Notes under the pieces: model-generated
Databases searched by the model: none
What the model was told of the DNA's origin: nothing
What the model saw: the letters and a program-made list of their open reading frames with translations, nothing else
In this document: positions 34,757-47,800 of the stretch, piece by piece
Position numbering within the stretch: the stretch's first letter is position 1
How the letters are laid out: every line of letters begins with the position of its first letter
Position numbers and translations under genes: made by a program
Assembly: GCA_964304625.1 (NCBI GenBank)
Contig: OZ199839.1
Span: 4,402,001 to 4,466,000, forward strand
DNA from: Kudoa neothunni
Lineage: Eukaryota; Cnidaria
Direction of reading: 5' to 3'
DNA length: 64,000 bases

Positions 34757-37700
34757 TCATAACAATGACATTATTTTTTTGGAGATAGCCGTAGTTAACT
34801 CAGATAGGTTTGATCTTACAGTTAATCTCATAGTCTATAAAATATTCAGAGTTAAAGCAATAAATATTGACTTACAGCACTATCAATTTTCGTCTCAAGC
34901 CTTGTTATGCAACCAGCAACAAATGCCTGGCAGTAGAATGCGGATGCAGTTACAAAATTCATTGGATTAGGATCAATGCCATTGAGAATTTCCATATTTA
35001 GAGATTTTAACTATGTAAAAGTAAAACAACGTAAATATCAACAAATCAACCTTTTCAGTAATGTAGGCACTATCAAATACCCTGGAAGCTTCAAAAATCT
35101 CAATATTCTCAAGTTCAGGACTAAATCAAAGTGCAATTCAACATTAGGTCTAAACAAACATCATTCACGAATAGCTTACCTAGCCATATTATTCCATATG
35201 TTAACAAAAATTGGAGAGTTCTATAGTGTATGGCATCATATAGTTGACCACACTGACCGGTAACATCAACGGTAGTATTTTCACGTTTTGTAAATCATTA
35301 GAAGACCTAACAGACCAATCAAAAATAAAGTTGAGATAAATTTATGTATACAACAAATGAATAGTGATGGTAACGCCCAAACTCAACGGTGAGTTGCACA
35401 CAGATTGAAAATTAAAAGAACAGCCACCGGAGAATATTTTTGTGCAATCGGGAGTGAATGTCGAAAACAAAACTTCTACATAGTTGGTAGTTGGTGTTTG
35501 TTAAAGACTCATAATATATGCATTACCTTTCGATTCAGACGTAGAATAATTCACAACTTTTAAGTGAATATAAGGATCTGTTGATTCCAGGCGTATTTCA
35601 TGAGATCCAACGCTCTGATTATATATAGAAGCCATTTTTACAGTCAATGATTTGTCTTCAAAGAGGGTTCCAGAGTTCGATGTCAGAAATCTATATTTAA
35701 AGAGAATACATCAGGTGCAACGAAACGACCAAATCATCAGTTAAAGCTTCGAAATTTTGTATATAGAAATATTCATCTTTTAGATCATATAACTTGAATA
35801 TTATTTATGTAACGCAACTTTACTAATTTATGGAAGAACTCACTTGAACAAAGTTTCTACATAATATAATATATTCAATTTAAGAATTTATATTGGAACT
35901 GAATAATACTCAAGTTTTTATGGTTTATAGATAAAGTATGAACGGGAAAACAACAGTGACCATTATTTTATTCAAAATACTCCTTCTCTAGATAGAGGTT
36001 AAATGAAACCTAACTTACTGTTTAATATCTAAATCAGTAGTCTAAACATTTTTTGTCGACCCCCCTCCAGAGATGTTATTAAAAAAATTAAAATATTCTT
36101 AGCTTTTCGACTAGAACAAATACAAATATATGCACTATATCCCATTAATATTCTATTTCCAATATATAATAAAATGCAAAATTATATTGATGAAAAAATA
36201 TTATTTATTAACAATGTAACATCAAAATATATCGGAAAAATTTAAGATATTTGCAAATATCTATACAGATATATATAATCCAGCCATGCCACGAAAAACA
36301 ACTATATTAGAGAATTTACCACAGCGAATCTGTTTTTCGTCATAAATCATTCTCAATAGGTCTCCCCAAGTAGGGTCGCTTGTATATGATTATAGTTACA
36401 TAATTTTGCACTAATTAAATACAACGTCAGATTTTTTTATATTAAACTACATCGTATACATAGAGAATTTAATATTTACTCGTGGCTGTCTTTAAAAGTT
36501 AATAAGAATATCTTCATCTTTACCTTAAAATAATTTGACGTAGCTGGAGGTCGATTGAAGAGTTTTTGAAGTGTCCGCAGGGGTTGAAAGGACAATTGCA
36601 ATTTATTATAATTATTTTCGTAGCTTTTATAATTTTTATTCAAATCAATCTTAAAAATAAGACTTATCCTTCTTAGTCAATTAAATACTTAATTTAAACC
36701 ATCGTTATTGTTTTACATTCTGTTCATAACAATCAGTACTAATGATCCTTTAAATTTAAGAAAAATTTAACGCTAATTTTATATGAGCTGCAATGTCTCT
36801 ACATTAATGAAATTAAATAATTAGGAAAATTGGAGATCAATTTTAACCTATAAAATAAAACACAAATATTATTGGGTAGTTTTAATTAATTTTATTAAAT
36901 AATGTAGAATGGAGTAGAAAGATGGGAAGAATTATCTTAAAAGCCCGTCAAATTCAGTGGAATCTCTTAACGCGTATCGATCCTCTTTCCGACCTCTAAC
37001 TTAATTAACGACCACATTGGAGAGCCATTGCATAGAACGTAAGAAAAAAATTAATTATTTTAATTTTAATCAGCTTTAAAATTCCGATTTTACTCTATTT
37101 AGACTTTCAGCTACCTGTCTAAGAATGGAGCATTGAGGATTTGTCCATATGAAGGTAGGGTTGGAGTGGTTGACATTCGTGGAGATGGGGCGTTTTCCTT
37201 GATAGATGCAAGTGCTACACAAAAATCACCTATGAAAATAAAACATCATAAAACATACTATTTGAGGATTCAACAAATTGCGTGGCTTTGGCAGACTCAT
37301 CTCCGGATAGAAGATCAGTGGCACTAGATACGAGATTATCTTGTTGAATGCTTCTATCGGCACTCTCGATAATTTCATCTTCACATCCATCGCTCTCTGT
37401 GTATTCGAACACTGGCATTTCGCTCAATACTATAAAGGTGTTGAGTATTATGCGCCGGTAAAAAGAGTTCGTTACCCACAGACAGCATATTATTATCTTT
37501 GGTGAGTAGTTGTCTGTATTCACATGCCCGTTGTTGAAGTTCGGTGTCAATATTTTGGGTGACAATGTTGTTGTTGAAAAACTATACACCATAACATTAC
37601 ACTCAAAGCAAATGGCACACGTACGTCGGTGATTTGCTGCCTAAGAGTGGCTTGATTGAATGCCATTTTAGCCAGGGCAGTGAGTATAATATTTTTTGTG

Positions 37701-39618
37701 CTAACACCATAAAAAGGAAACAACCCAATGACCAAAGAGTATTGGGATTGAGAGCTGAACGAGGTCTGTTTGCAAACGAGGTGGCCGTACTCACCGATAA
37801 GATACACGCCAAGTTTGGCGATATATTCGGAACTGTTGGGATGGTTGAGATAATTTATCAGAGTTTTGACCGAGTATTCTTGAATGTCTCTGTATTCGCA
37901 GACGGTTTGAGCAATTTTAAACCATACTTCTTCGCCGGCCAATTCTCTTCCATGGATCAGCACGTTTATCATGCTGTCGATGTACCATTTGGCATCGGAG
38001 ATACTTTTGGAGGCAATAGCACAGATTTTGAGTGATAGTTCTTCCCTTATACAGAATTCGGCATTCATTAGAAATTTGATCATATTTTCCACTATTTTTT
38101 TCGAGTTGGATAAATCTCCAACACTGTATATAACGGAAACAGCTTGTAGTCGAAGGCCGGAATTTTTTTCAGAAACGATCAAATCTGAAAGTCGCTGAGA
38201 GAAATCTTTGATAATTACTCGAAACGATGGAGTGTGCTTCATTTTGATTAAATTCTCGAGGAAAAGGAATCGATAGTTGGTTTCAGCGGAAGACAGCATT
38301 TTGGAGAGATAGTTGTACGCTTGACTCAAGCATTCCTCATTGACCGTTTTGGATGCAACAACGCTGACCGCTTCGAATTTAATAGCATTCAATATGTTGG
38401 AATAATGGATTTTTTTGCTGGATGACTTGTTTGGAGCATGTGGGTTTTCCAGCGAGAAAATTAGTTGCAGCAACTTGGATAACGGTAACGTGGATTCGTT
38501 TGATGGATTTAACAACTGTAACAACTGCAATGATTTAATTATAGTCCAAGGGGATATAATATTGTAATAGCTCAACGGAGAAATGGACGAGATTACACAT
38601 AGCTAATAAATTATAGTTGCACTAAATCAATTTAACAATCTTTAAAACCTACCTTGAAAAGATGTTGAATGATGGTGGGAAACAAGAAAGACAAATTGTC
38701 TCCATTCACAAGTGCACCTTCATATAAAATATTGGTTATAGGTAACAACATCATCTATCAAATCAAACTAATAGTAAACAACAAAAACAAACCAACTTCT
38801 AAAAAAATACTTCGGAAGCTGAGGAGTACATTTTTAAAATCTTGTTAAAAATTTCAGGATATTTAGAAATGTATTGTTTATCGTGCTTAATGAAAGCCAA
38901 ATAACAACTTAAATACATTTGATATTCACTGTTTTCTTGAGGTCTGTGTGTTGAAGAAATTAGATAGTTAAATTAACAACAAAATTCATCACATCAACGA
39001 TAATTGTTTGTGTAATACCGGACTCAATTCATCAATCATATCCTCATTTATAACAAATGGTATAAAGTGGGTAGCCATCATTACACTGTAATAATTCAAC
39101 GAACATAAATCAGATGCCACATTATTGATTATAATATGATTCAAATCGCTATCCTCACTGCTCGAGAGTAGAGACAAAAACAAATATCCCTATACATCAT
39201 CACATAATCCAATATATATACAATGTAGAGATACGACAAATAAATGACAAAATATAATACAATTTGTTTTTCGGATTGCTTGGCGGATGCCAACAAGAAC
39301 GCTGCTTCCGATTGTCCAATGTTTACTTCGTATCCAAGTAAAAATATAAGAACTAATTTGGCGATATATTTTTTCCGATGGTAACCATCAATGTTTTTGT
39401 CCGCTATTTAAAAAAATTCATCATCAGTATGATAAACCACTTAAATATCTGTAATTGGTTGCATACTTCTAAATTTATTTCTTATATTTGCCAACTCTTT
39501 GTTTACACGTTTGACCTCTGCTTCTCTAGATTTACCTACGTACATATAAACTATCAGTATCAATGATGATGCACATACACAAACGAATATCAGTGATGAA
39601 TTGGGTTAAACCTTTCAT
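34757..39618 (-). CDS. AP2A: AP-2 complex subunit alpha (alpha-adaptin)
   Basis: Large subunit of the clathrin adaptor AP-2 at the plasma membrane. ATG at 39616-39618 opens MKGLTQFITDIR; small exons continue KSREAEVKRVNKELANIR and DGYHRKKYIAKLVLIFLLGY (39300-39560), each matching the alpha trunk. Then YLFLSLLSSSEDSDLNHIII, small exons at 38.65-38.96 kb, and a long trunk exon (about 37600-38575): SYYNIISPWTIIKSLQLLQL, HSNILNAIKFEAVSVV, EEVWFKIAQTVCEYRD, YLIGEYGHLV. NIDTELQQRACEYRQL and LSEMPVFEY lead into the hinge (to about 37137). The ear is in 3' exons: GTLFEDKSLTVKM (35.65 kb), LQNVKILPLMLPVSVVNY and FVNIWNNMA (35.2-35.3 kb), SPELENIEIFEASRVF, GIDPNPMNFV, and MRLTVRSNL to the TGA at 34757. 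Introns are mostly about 30-60 nt, with longer ones in the hinge region. One surplus base in the A-run at 35206-35210 breaks the ear frame; sequence error or real damage is unresolved. Hinge exons between 37137 and 35690 are uncertain. Confidence 0.9.
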
Positions 39619-42600
39619 TTGATCTTTGGTGTTGAATGCGGCCGCCTCAACTTTACCTTCTACAACGCAAGCACATATAAAATACAGTGGTCGTTTTCAA
39701 ACCAAAGTTTCCATTTTAAATAATATTAAATAGATGTTAAGCTACCGATTTTCTGTAGTAAATTATTGATTATCTGAACCATCTTCTGCAAATCAAAGTT
39801 AGAAAAATAACCAAGTGTACTTATAGAAAAAAATACTTTGATCAATGACTGTGTATAACACAAAATCGTATTACCGAGTGCATTTACATCGACAGCCGAA
39901 TGGATTACTTATGTATACCAAGAAACACACCCGGCCAATTTTATATTTCCAAATGTTTTTGCCTATTTTGTGGATTATTATTTGAAGAATACTGTTATTA
40001 TGCATTTTTAACGTTAAATAAGTGGGTTTTCGGAATGCGTACTCTTGTGTATTGTTTCCCGTAAAATATCAAATATAATAGTATTAGTTGATATTTTAAT
40101 CTGCTGTAAATGTGAATAATTAATATATTCTCTATCCAATAACGATAAATTGTCAATTCCGTGTTGTATCAGTTTATGGAACATTATATTTTGTTACTTT
40201 TTTCTCCATCACACAATTTAACTCGTTATCTTTGATTAACCTATAATATAACAATCATTCCTTCCCGTCTTTTCTATAAAGACACTACTTCAATTTTTTG
40301 ACCGAATAGTTCTATTCTATGTTATATGTGTTGGGGTTTTGCTGATATTAATATGGTTATACTTTTTGAAATTCGAAATCATCAACTTTATATCTCGTAA
40401 CCTTGTATAATTATAAGGTTTTATATGTCGTATAATTATAATATCACAGAAAGACCATCCAGTTAATAGAAACACTTAAAATGTGGGAAATTAGATGGGA
40501 CCATTGGAGATAATCGCGACGATTGTTATGAGTATTATCATTACGAACACCCTGTTAGATGTATCGTTGTTGACCCGACACTTGTGTTTTGATGTTCGAA
40601 ACAAAAACATAGGATTAAAATGTTTAATAAAACTTTAAAATCAAAAATATATTATGTGAAACAATTTTATCATATTTAGAAAACATTTAAACTTATTATT
40701 CAGTAATACATTGGCTCACGAACTCTAAACTAAATGCTTGGATGTATCAATGTGTCGATTTAGTACGCTCCTTTGATGGTATAACTCTTAGCAGGTGATT
40801 ATTACCTATTATTCGGATAGTTTTTATCTCTAAGCTTAAGAGAATTCTAACTCTGTGAATTAATTTTCAGGATTTGTTACATTATAAAGGGACTGCTAAA
40901 TTATATAAGTTGTTTTATCGAATATTAATCGTACAACATTCCATTGAGTATAAATAAATTGCTGATTCCAATTAGTTTAGAATAGTAAGTTTAAATTTAA
41001 TCGAATTAACCTTAGGTGATTTTAAGATATAAAATTGAACACCTGTATTAGCATGAAGGAGTGAATTTTTCTAAAAACCTCATTTAACCCAGGTATATAA
41101 TTATAAATGTTTCATACATAAAATGATTGATCAATTAATTTATTCCAATTTATCAACAAAATTAATATTTTGTATAATTCAACTTGAATTTTAACGACAA
41201 ACTTTGTTATTAAAACATTAAGTTGGAGGCATTCTTCATCAACATTAATCCTTAGTTTAAAAACAAATTATTCGTTTAAAAATTATAAATTTAAAAACTT
41301 AATTATCTTCTGTGTCATTTTAAAAAACTTGATAAAACATAATTGTCATTTATTTATGCTAGACGTGAGGCGCGTAATATGCAAAACTTTAACATCTCAT
41401 TAAATATTGCTTCATTTTGTTAATTATTTTTATATAAATTATTTAGATAAAAACGTACTGCCAAAAGGATTAATTAATACATATAAGAACAAATAATCCA
41501 TCACTCTTCCCATAATCAATATGAACGAAAAAAGATAAATTATGGAAGACTCCAGCATAATTAAGATTTAAACTTTTGGGAACACTTACCTTAAAATGGG
41601 TCAAAAGTTTTTTTATTTGTTATCTACAAGTACATGAATGTAAGTTACAGATTTCATAAGAGACTTTTTTCCTATTATTTTCCATTCAATATCTACAATA
41701 TTACAGCTACTCCTAAAAATAATGCGATCTGTAATATACCCAACAATTGTATTTCAAAGAATTCATTAGTAAAATGATTTCATTTTCACTTCTAAAAAAA
41801 TTTTGTATAAAAAATTCCCGTCACAAACGTTTTTTTAATTATAAACATTATTTTTAAGATATTTCTTTTTATATGAGCGTTTTCTGACAGCTTTTTATTA
41901 TAATACACGTTTCTTATATAAAACTAAAATAAATTATGTCGTAAATTGTTTTAAAGATAGGATAGGTTTATCGGTTAACTAGCATAAAAACTATAAATAC
42001 AATGTGTTATGTATATAGAGCCATTTTTAGAGGTGAAACTAATATAGTATCATCGGAATTTAGGTTGACTTGGTCCAATAAAACATTTTTACTACTTAAG
42101 ATGTTAATGTATAATCAGTGAAAATTTTTTCATTGAGAAAAAATAACAGCAAAATTAACTAAAGACTTGAAAAATGTAAACAATAGCTTGTAGGCATAAT
42201 ACCGAATATTCGGCTGTTTGTATTTTGGTATTCATTTTATCTTGTTCATAATTATAAAAATTTTTATAATAGCTTTGATGAATACATGTTTAAAAATAAA
42301 AATTTATACACATACCCATTATGAAAAGGTATAACGTGATTGTTTACAGTAAGATTGTGAGGTCACTTTACAAATCTATACACCTTTGCAAATGATTTAA
42401 ATGTCAATTTTCCATAACAGTTTTTATTTATAAATATATTTTCGTACAAATTATAAAAAATAAGAGTTCATTTAATGAAATTTTTTTGAATAAAATAGAT
42501 TTTTGCTCATTAGCTTGATGGCTCATAGTCCTGCTACTTACATCAAATCTTAGAGGCTTTGTGGTATAATTCTTCCAGTATCGAATATTAAATTAAAAAA

Positions 42601-44438
42601 TTTGGAATAGATTGAGATAAAAACGCATGAATAGTACTTCGAAAATAAGTTAAGTAGCGATAATTTTGGCTTAATGAGATTCTTGTTGTTGCTCTCAGGA
42701 CCGAGCTGAGATATGCAGCTTTCGTATAAGCGGTGAGATAACCCATGTGATGACAGGGTTCGAATCTCACACAGTCCACTATTTCTCTTTCAATGTAACA
42801 TTTTAACTTAACAAAGGCTGTTGTAAAAGCTTAAGCTTATTTTATAATTATGTCACATGAAATTGCAATTGATTAAAGGGTGAATTTAGATGTCGGAATA
42901 GTCTGACAGGCAGTTATGTAAAAAATGAGCTTGTCCTCTCGAGACTTATTAAAGAAAGTGGGATCATGAGTAGAATTACATAAACAAGTATTTTTGGAGT
43001 TCCAAATTTATATACCATAGCAAAAAAGAAGCGAAAAAATCGTCAACTACGTTTCGAGGTTCAGGTAACTTCAGCGAGGAAGGAGCCCTCCCAAACAGCC
43101 AGGACCCAGGATTCTACAACCTAGTAAGTTTCGCCACAAAATTTACATTATAAATATTATAAAATAAATATGAAAAGGTATGGAAACACTAACGATAGTT
43201 TTAAGCATTTTATCGTATATCTAGAGAACTTATCAATACAATCATCCTCAAATTGTCCAGGTTCCACATCTCCAAAACTGAGGACTATTCTTAGAAATAT
43301 TTGATCAAATTTGCTTATTTGAGCGTCTATTAATAGATGGAAATCGCACTTTTAATCAAAAAAGTCTCAACTGCATTTTGATTAAATCTGATTTAATACG
43401 AATTGCCGTTAGATCAATACCTTAAACGCCGTAATCCCTAATTATATTACAGAAGATAAAAGACTGCCAACCAAATAATATTCATAGTTAAATTTTACTG
43501 GTACGTCTATTTCATTTTGTCAATTTGAATATTGCTCTCAGTTTTTTACTTAATGCCACTTTGATTCAATGAATTTAAGATGGTCTCTCTATTGAAACAT
43601 TTGATAGAAATACCGCATTGTAAAATTCCATCACTTAAAATTTGTATGCTACACGTCGACATATTATATTTGATTATTGCGGAATAAAGCCATATAAAGA
43701 ACAACTAAGCATTTGAATTCAGTTAAGGGGTATTTCACTCAACAATAGAAGGTTATAAAACTGATCTCTCAAGGATTGAATAAAGGGATTCACTAAGGTT
43801 CTCAAACGACTCAAGAGCTTACTCGACCAACTTGGTTCTAATAACGTGCATAAATCTTCGTGAATATGTTGGAAATTAATTTCTATTCACATTATTGCAA
43901 AAAATAAGATTGATCTTTAAACCTATAATAAAAATTCGGAATGGCAAACCAATAACTTTTGTTCCGTTAAGGTTATCCACCAGAATAATTATGTAGGATT
44001 TGTAACATGTTAGTGCCTAATATAAATGAAGACAAAAACTTAAATTTAAAAATTTCTATTAAGAAAGAAAATTCTTAAAATTAACCACCACTTTATCACA
44101 TTGTTAACTTGAAAACCAACCTGAATGCATGAATGTGAAATTATTTCCTCCAATTTCTTCCCGTCGTATTTTTAATAATTTTAATTTGAAAAAACAACTC
44201 AAAAAATATTAAGAATATTCATCTTTCTTTTCTAATTCAATAATACAATTGAAATAATCGCAAACATCATTTACCTGTATGCAAATACAACGTAAAAAAA
44301 TTGATTCGAAAAAACAATTTCATTCAATAATAATTTAAAATTGCGTAATTTTGAATAAAATATCAGTGTTCAGAATTCTTCAGTTATAAACTACAAACAT
44401 AATTTCTAATAAATTATACCTAATAGAAACAAGATCTC
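39619..44438. other. Long non-coding stretch
   Basis: Almost 5 kb of AT-rich DNA without a recognisable gene. It should include the AP-2 alpha promoter (minus strand, just above 39618). A locally GC-richer patch at 43020-43135 contains two overlapping frames and ends at a donor-like CTAGTAAGT, so it might be an isolated exon, but no family was recognised. A tRNA-like segment is listed separately. Confidence 0.4.
42700..42779 (+). other. tRNA-like or tRNA-derived sequence
   Basis: Contains GGGTTCGAATCTC, close to the RNA polymerase III B box, near a terminal CAGTCCA, and a GGACCGA segment about 75 nt upstream that pairs at about 5 of 7 positions with the 3' end. The T stem pairs at only three of five positions, and I cannot form convincing D and anticodon arms. 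A decayed tRNA or the head of a short interspersed element fits better than a working tRNA. Confidence 0.2.
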
Positions 44439-44678
44439 TTAACTTTTAAATAATTTAATTTTTATAGTTATTTCTATTTGGCTTTCAAGATTAAATAGGA
44501 TATCTACTTCATTATTTCTACCGGTTGCGATGAACGGGTATTGCTTTGCTATGAGCGCAAAAGCTTGGTGATTGGAGAAATGCTGATATGATAGGTTAGG
44601 ATCATGTCTCTTCGCTTTCGAAAGGAAAAACGGAGAGAAATGATTATAAAGTCTATTTAAATATAAAATAATATTCAC
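44439..44678 (-). CDS. Unrecognised small ORF downstream of CHD1
   Basis: A 79-codon frame whose last 60 codons (YNHFSPFFLSKAKRHDPNLS onward) have ordinary protein composition, with Pro, Gly, His and Gln, unlike most chance frames in this AT-rich DNA. It could be the last exon of a small gene, or a transposon scrap. No motif is recognised. It lies on the same strand as CHD1, about 170 nt beyond the CHD1 stop. Confidence 0.25.
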   Translation of the reverse strand: MNIILYLNRLYNHFSPFFLSKAKRHDPNLSYQHFSNHQAFALIAKQYPFIATGRNNEVDILFNLESQIEITIKIKLFKS

Positions 44679-44845
44679 ATACGCAATGTATAAAATCAGC
44701 CTTATTCTTGAAATGTGGATATATCACGCAAATAACAAGTCATAAATTTATCATTCACAAGATTTTCATAGTTAAATCAAAAACAATTAATGTACTACAA
44801 ATTCAAGAGTAGTCGTCAGTCATAATTACTATTATTTAGAAATCC

Positions 44846-47800
44846 TTAGTTGGATGGCTTGGATTCGAAATAAAACGTGTATAGCTCTAAAGGAGTTGCA
44901 TTTGTGAATCTTGAAACAAAATTCCACATTGCACATTTCATATGATGAAAATTTTTGAATATTTTTGATTTTTTTGAAGTGGATAAATTTTTATCGTATG
45001 CCGAATCTATACAGTGCCCAATTGCATCCAAACACTCTTTGAATTCATCTGAGTTAGAAACTTCATCAAAAATCCGTCCCCTAAAAATGATCTCTAGCTT
45101 GGAGATGCTTTCTTTAATCGGCTTCAACAGTGAGCCACAACAATCCACCATTTTATCGGTTAAAGTAATTTCGGATATTTTCTCCTTTTCGTGCAAAGAT
45201 GAGCAGTTAGTTGATGTAGTCGAGGAGGGGTTTAACGAATCATTTTTTAGAGGTTTCATGTACTGTGTAATAAGAGTACTATTGGAATGTTTTACTGAGC
45301 TCTTTCCACTACTTCGGTTATTCTTTGACTTTTCATTGTCAGTATTGTTGGAATTTGACTTTTTAGTCTAAAATAGCAATATTAGTGCCGTAGATAAAAA
45401 ACTTAAATAATATACTTTTGGAGATTTGGTTGGTTTGTGATGGTCGCTCTCTTTAGAACTAGATTTTGAAGAAGTAACACTGGTTTGAGTCTTTTTCTTG
45501 GTGGGTGTTTTTTTAGATTTTGTGTGTTTCTTTGCATCCTCAAAATGATGATCATCATCGCTGGTTGGTTTAACCGAATCAACATCGTCTTCATTCTCAT
45601 AATCTGAAAAACTACCACAATTGGAGTATTTCGTTCTGCAAAGAACATCAACTAAATCACTAAGGCGACTTTTCAATTTTTTGGAAATAGCCGAAGTAGA
45701 CATGTCGATATTTTTGATCTAGTAATATAATTCAGTAACAAAATTATTACAAACCGATAAATGTTCTACCAAGGTTAACAGACCAGCATCAAACATCTCC
45801 TTCCAGTTACCATATCCCACGAAAAAAACTCCAACAATAAGCTCAGCGTCATGTTTTTGTTTCCAGTTAACTTTGTTGTGAATAGAAAACGGTGGAAATT
45901 TACAATATCTAAAACAGGCGCCAAGAGATGGAAACAACTCGCGGAAAAACTCCAGTGTAATATTGCCGACTTTCACGTTGGCAAAATCTGAACTTTTATC
46001 AACAATATGACTTTTGATGTGTTGTGAAATCGGTTTAGCCATCTGTTCCCATTCATATAGTTCGGCACTACTGATTTGCACATTATTGATAGTCAATTTA
46101 TTGGAACGAGTAGATTTGGCTTTGGAAGATGATTTCGGATTAGCTTTAGGCAATATACTATGAAGCCATTTGGAAAGTTGTTGAACTTGTTTGATGGGTT
46201 TATTGGATAACGAAGCATCTCTAGCTACAACCTCGCATCGTTCCCATGCTGATGGAAATTTTTTATAACTGGCAACAAACTTTTTAATATCATGGCCAGT
46301 AAGTCCAATGAAATCGTTTACAAACTGAGAGAGCTTTCCTTTTTTTCGAGAAGCAGAAGTTGACTTCTTGTCATCACTCGAATCCACATAATTATCATCA
46401 CCAGAATTGTCCTCGTTATCATATTTATGGGCCTGTTTCTTGTTAGTTTTAGAGATAGATTTTTTGGAAGTTGTCTTTGATGTTAATGCGGTCAAGGGAT
46501 CTATCAACGGAACAGTGGAGCGTCTTCTGGGAGGAAGATAGAGCTGAGCCATGCGTGCCGTTTCCTCCTCGTCCAGAATTCTTCGTCGTTCATGTTCAGG
46601 AATAATATCATCCCACTTGAGACCCACTTCAGATTCGGATTCATCGTTTTCGCCGTTATCATCACCCATATCAAAGTCAGATGTTTTAAAGTTGGCCACT
46701 TTGAATGATGACAACAACTCCTCACTAACATTGTTTACGTTGTTTGGAGAGGGGTTCGAATTAAGTTGATCACCGTCATGTTCCTCAGCAAGCAGCAGAA
46801 TTTGATCAATGTCCATTTCCTCGAGTTTGTCATCGTTATCGTCATCTTCTTCTTTGAACAGTTCTTCAGCGCCAAACTTGATAATTGAAGAGAGATCCTT
46901 TTTATCGAGATTCGACGCTATAGAATTGGACTTGGTGTTGCTACCACCACTTCCACCGATGAAGCCACCTCCCACTCCACTCATTGTTTGAATGACAAGA
47001 TGATCAAGAACCATTTTCTTTTTCGCTCGTTCGACAATAGTCTCATCAACTGAGCCTTTGGTGACCAGCCGATAAATTTTGACAGTCTTGGTCTGGCCGA
47101 TACGATGGGCTCTGGCTTGGGCTTGTAGATCGTTCTGAGGATTCCAGTCCGAATCGAATATGATAACCACATCCGCGCTGACCAAATTAATACCGAGACC
47201 ACCAGCACGTGTTGAGAGTAGGAAACAAAAATTCTCTGAACCTACAGCATTAAATTCGTTCATGGCTTGTTTACGTTTGGCTTCACCAACCGAACCATCC
47301 AAACGTTGGAACGAATACCCTTTCAGTGTCAGGTACGCAGACAAAATATCCAAAATCATAATCATTTGCGAAAATATCAACACACGACTGCCATCCCTTT
47401 TAAATCGTTCTAAAAGCTTATCCAATAGTATCATTTTTCCCCCTCCTCTCAATATATCCTGCAGAGTACAATCCACAAGATCCGTATGGGTGATTAAACT
47501 AGTGTGATTGCAGCATTTTTTCAATTCCATCATCACATTCAAAAATCCAGTGATATTACATTTCAGCTCCTTCGATAGTTGAGTATAGTTTTTGGTGAGG
47601 ATACATTTGTAGAGATCTTTTTGCTTCTTGGTCATTTCTACACGAAGAATTTGCTCAATCTTTGGTGGCAGTGATTTTTCTACATCTTTCTTCATCCGTC
47701 TAAGAATGTATGGGGATATTTCTTTTTGCAATTTCATGTAGCCGGATTTGGGATCAACCTGAGAGAAATTCATCTCAAAATCATCCCATGAAGGATAACG

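Noticed and set aside
36525-36600. Minus-strand peptide TLQKLFNRPPATSNYFK, resembling the TLNKFFQP segment of the alpha-adaptin ear
   Set aside because: It lies upstream of the exon carrying the earlier ear segment (GTLFEDKSLTV at 35.65 kb), and a better match for the same segment exists at 35.27 kb. It is at most a hinge exon, probably chance.
37133-38198. Plus-strand frames of up to 133 codons
   Set aside because: Antisense to conserved AP-2 alpha exons.
42588-42779. 63-codon minus-strand frame over the tRNA-like sequence
   Set aside because: Its codons coincide with the B-box segment and no protein similarity is visible.
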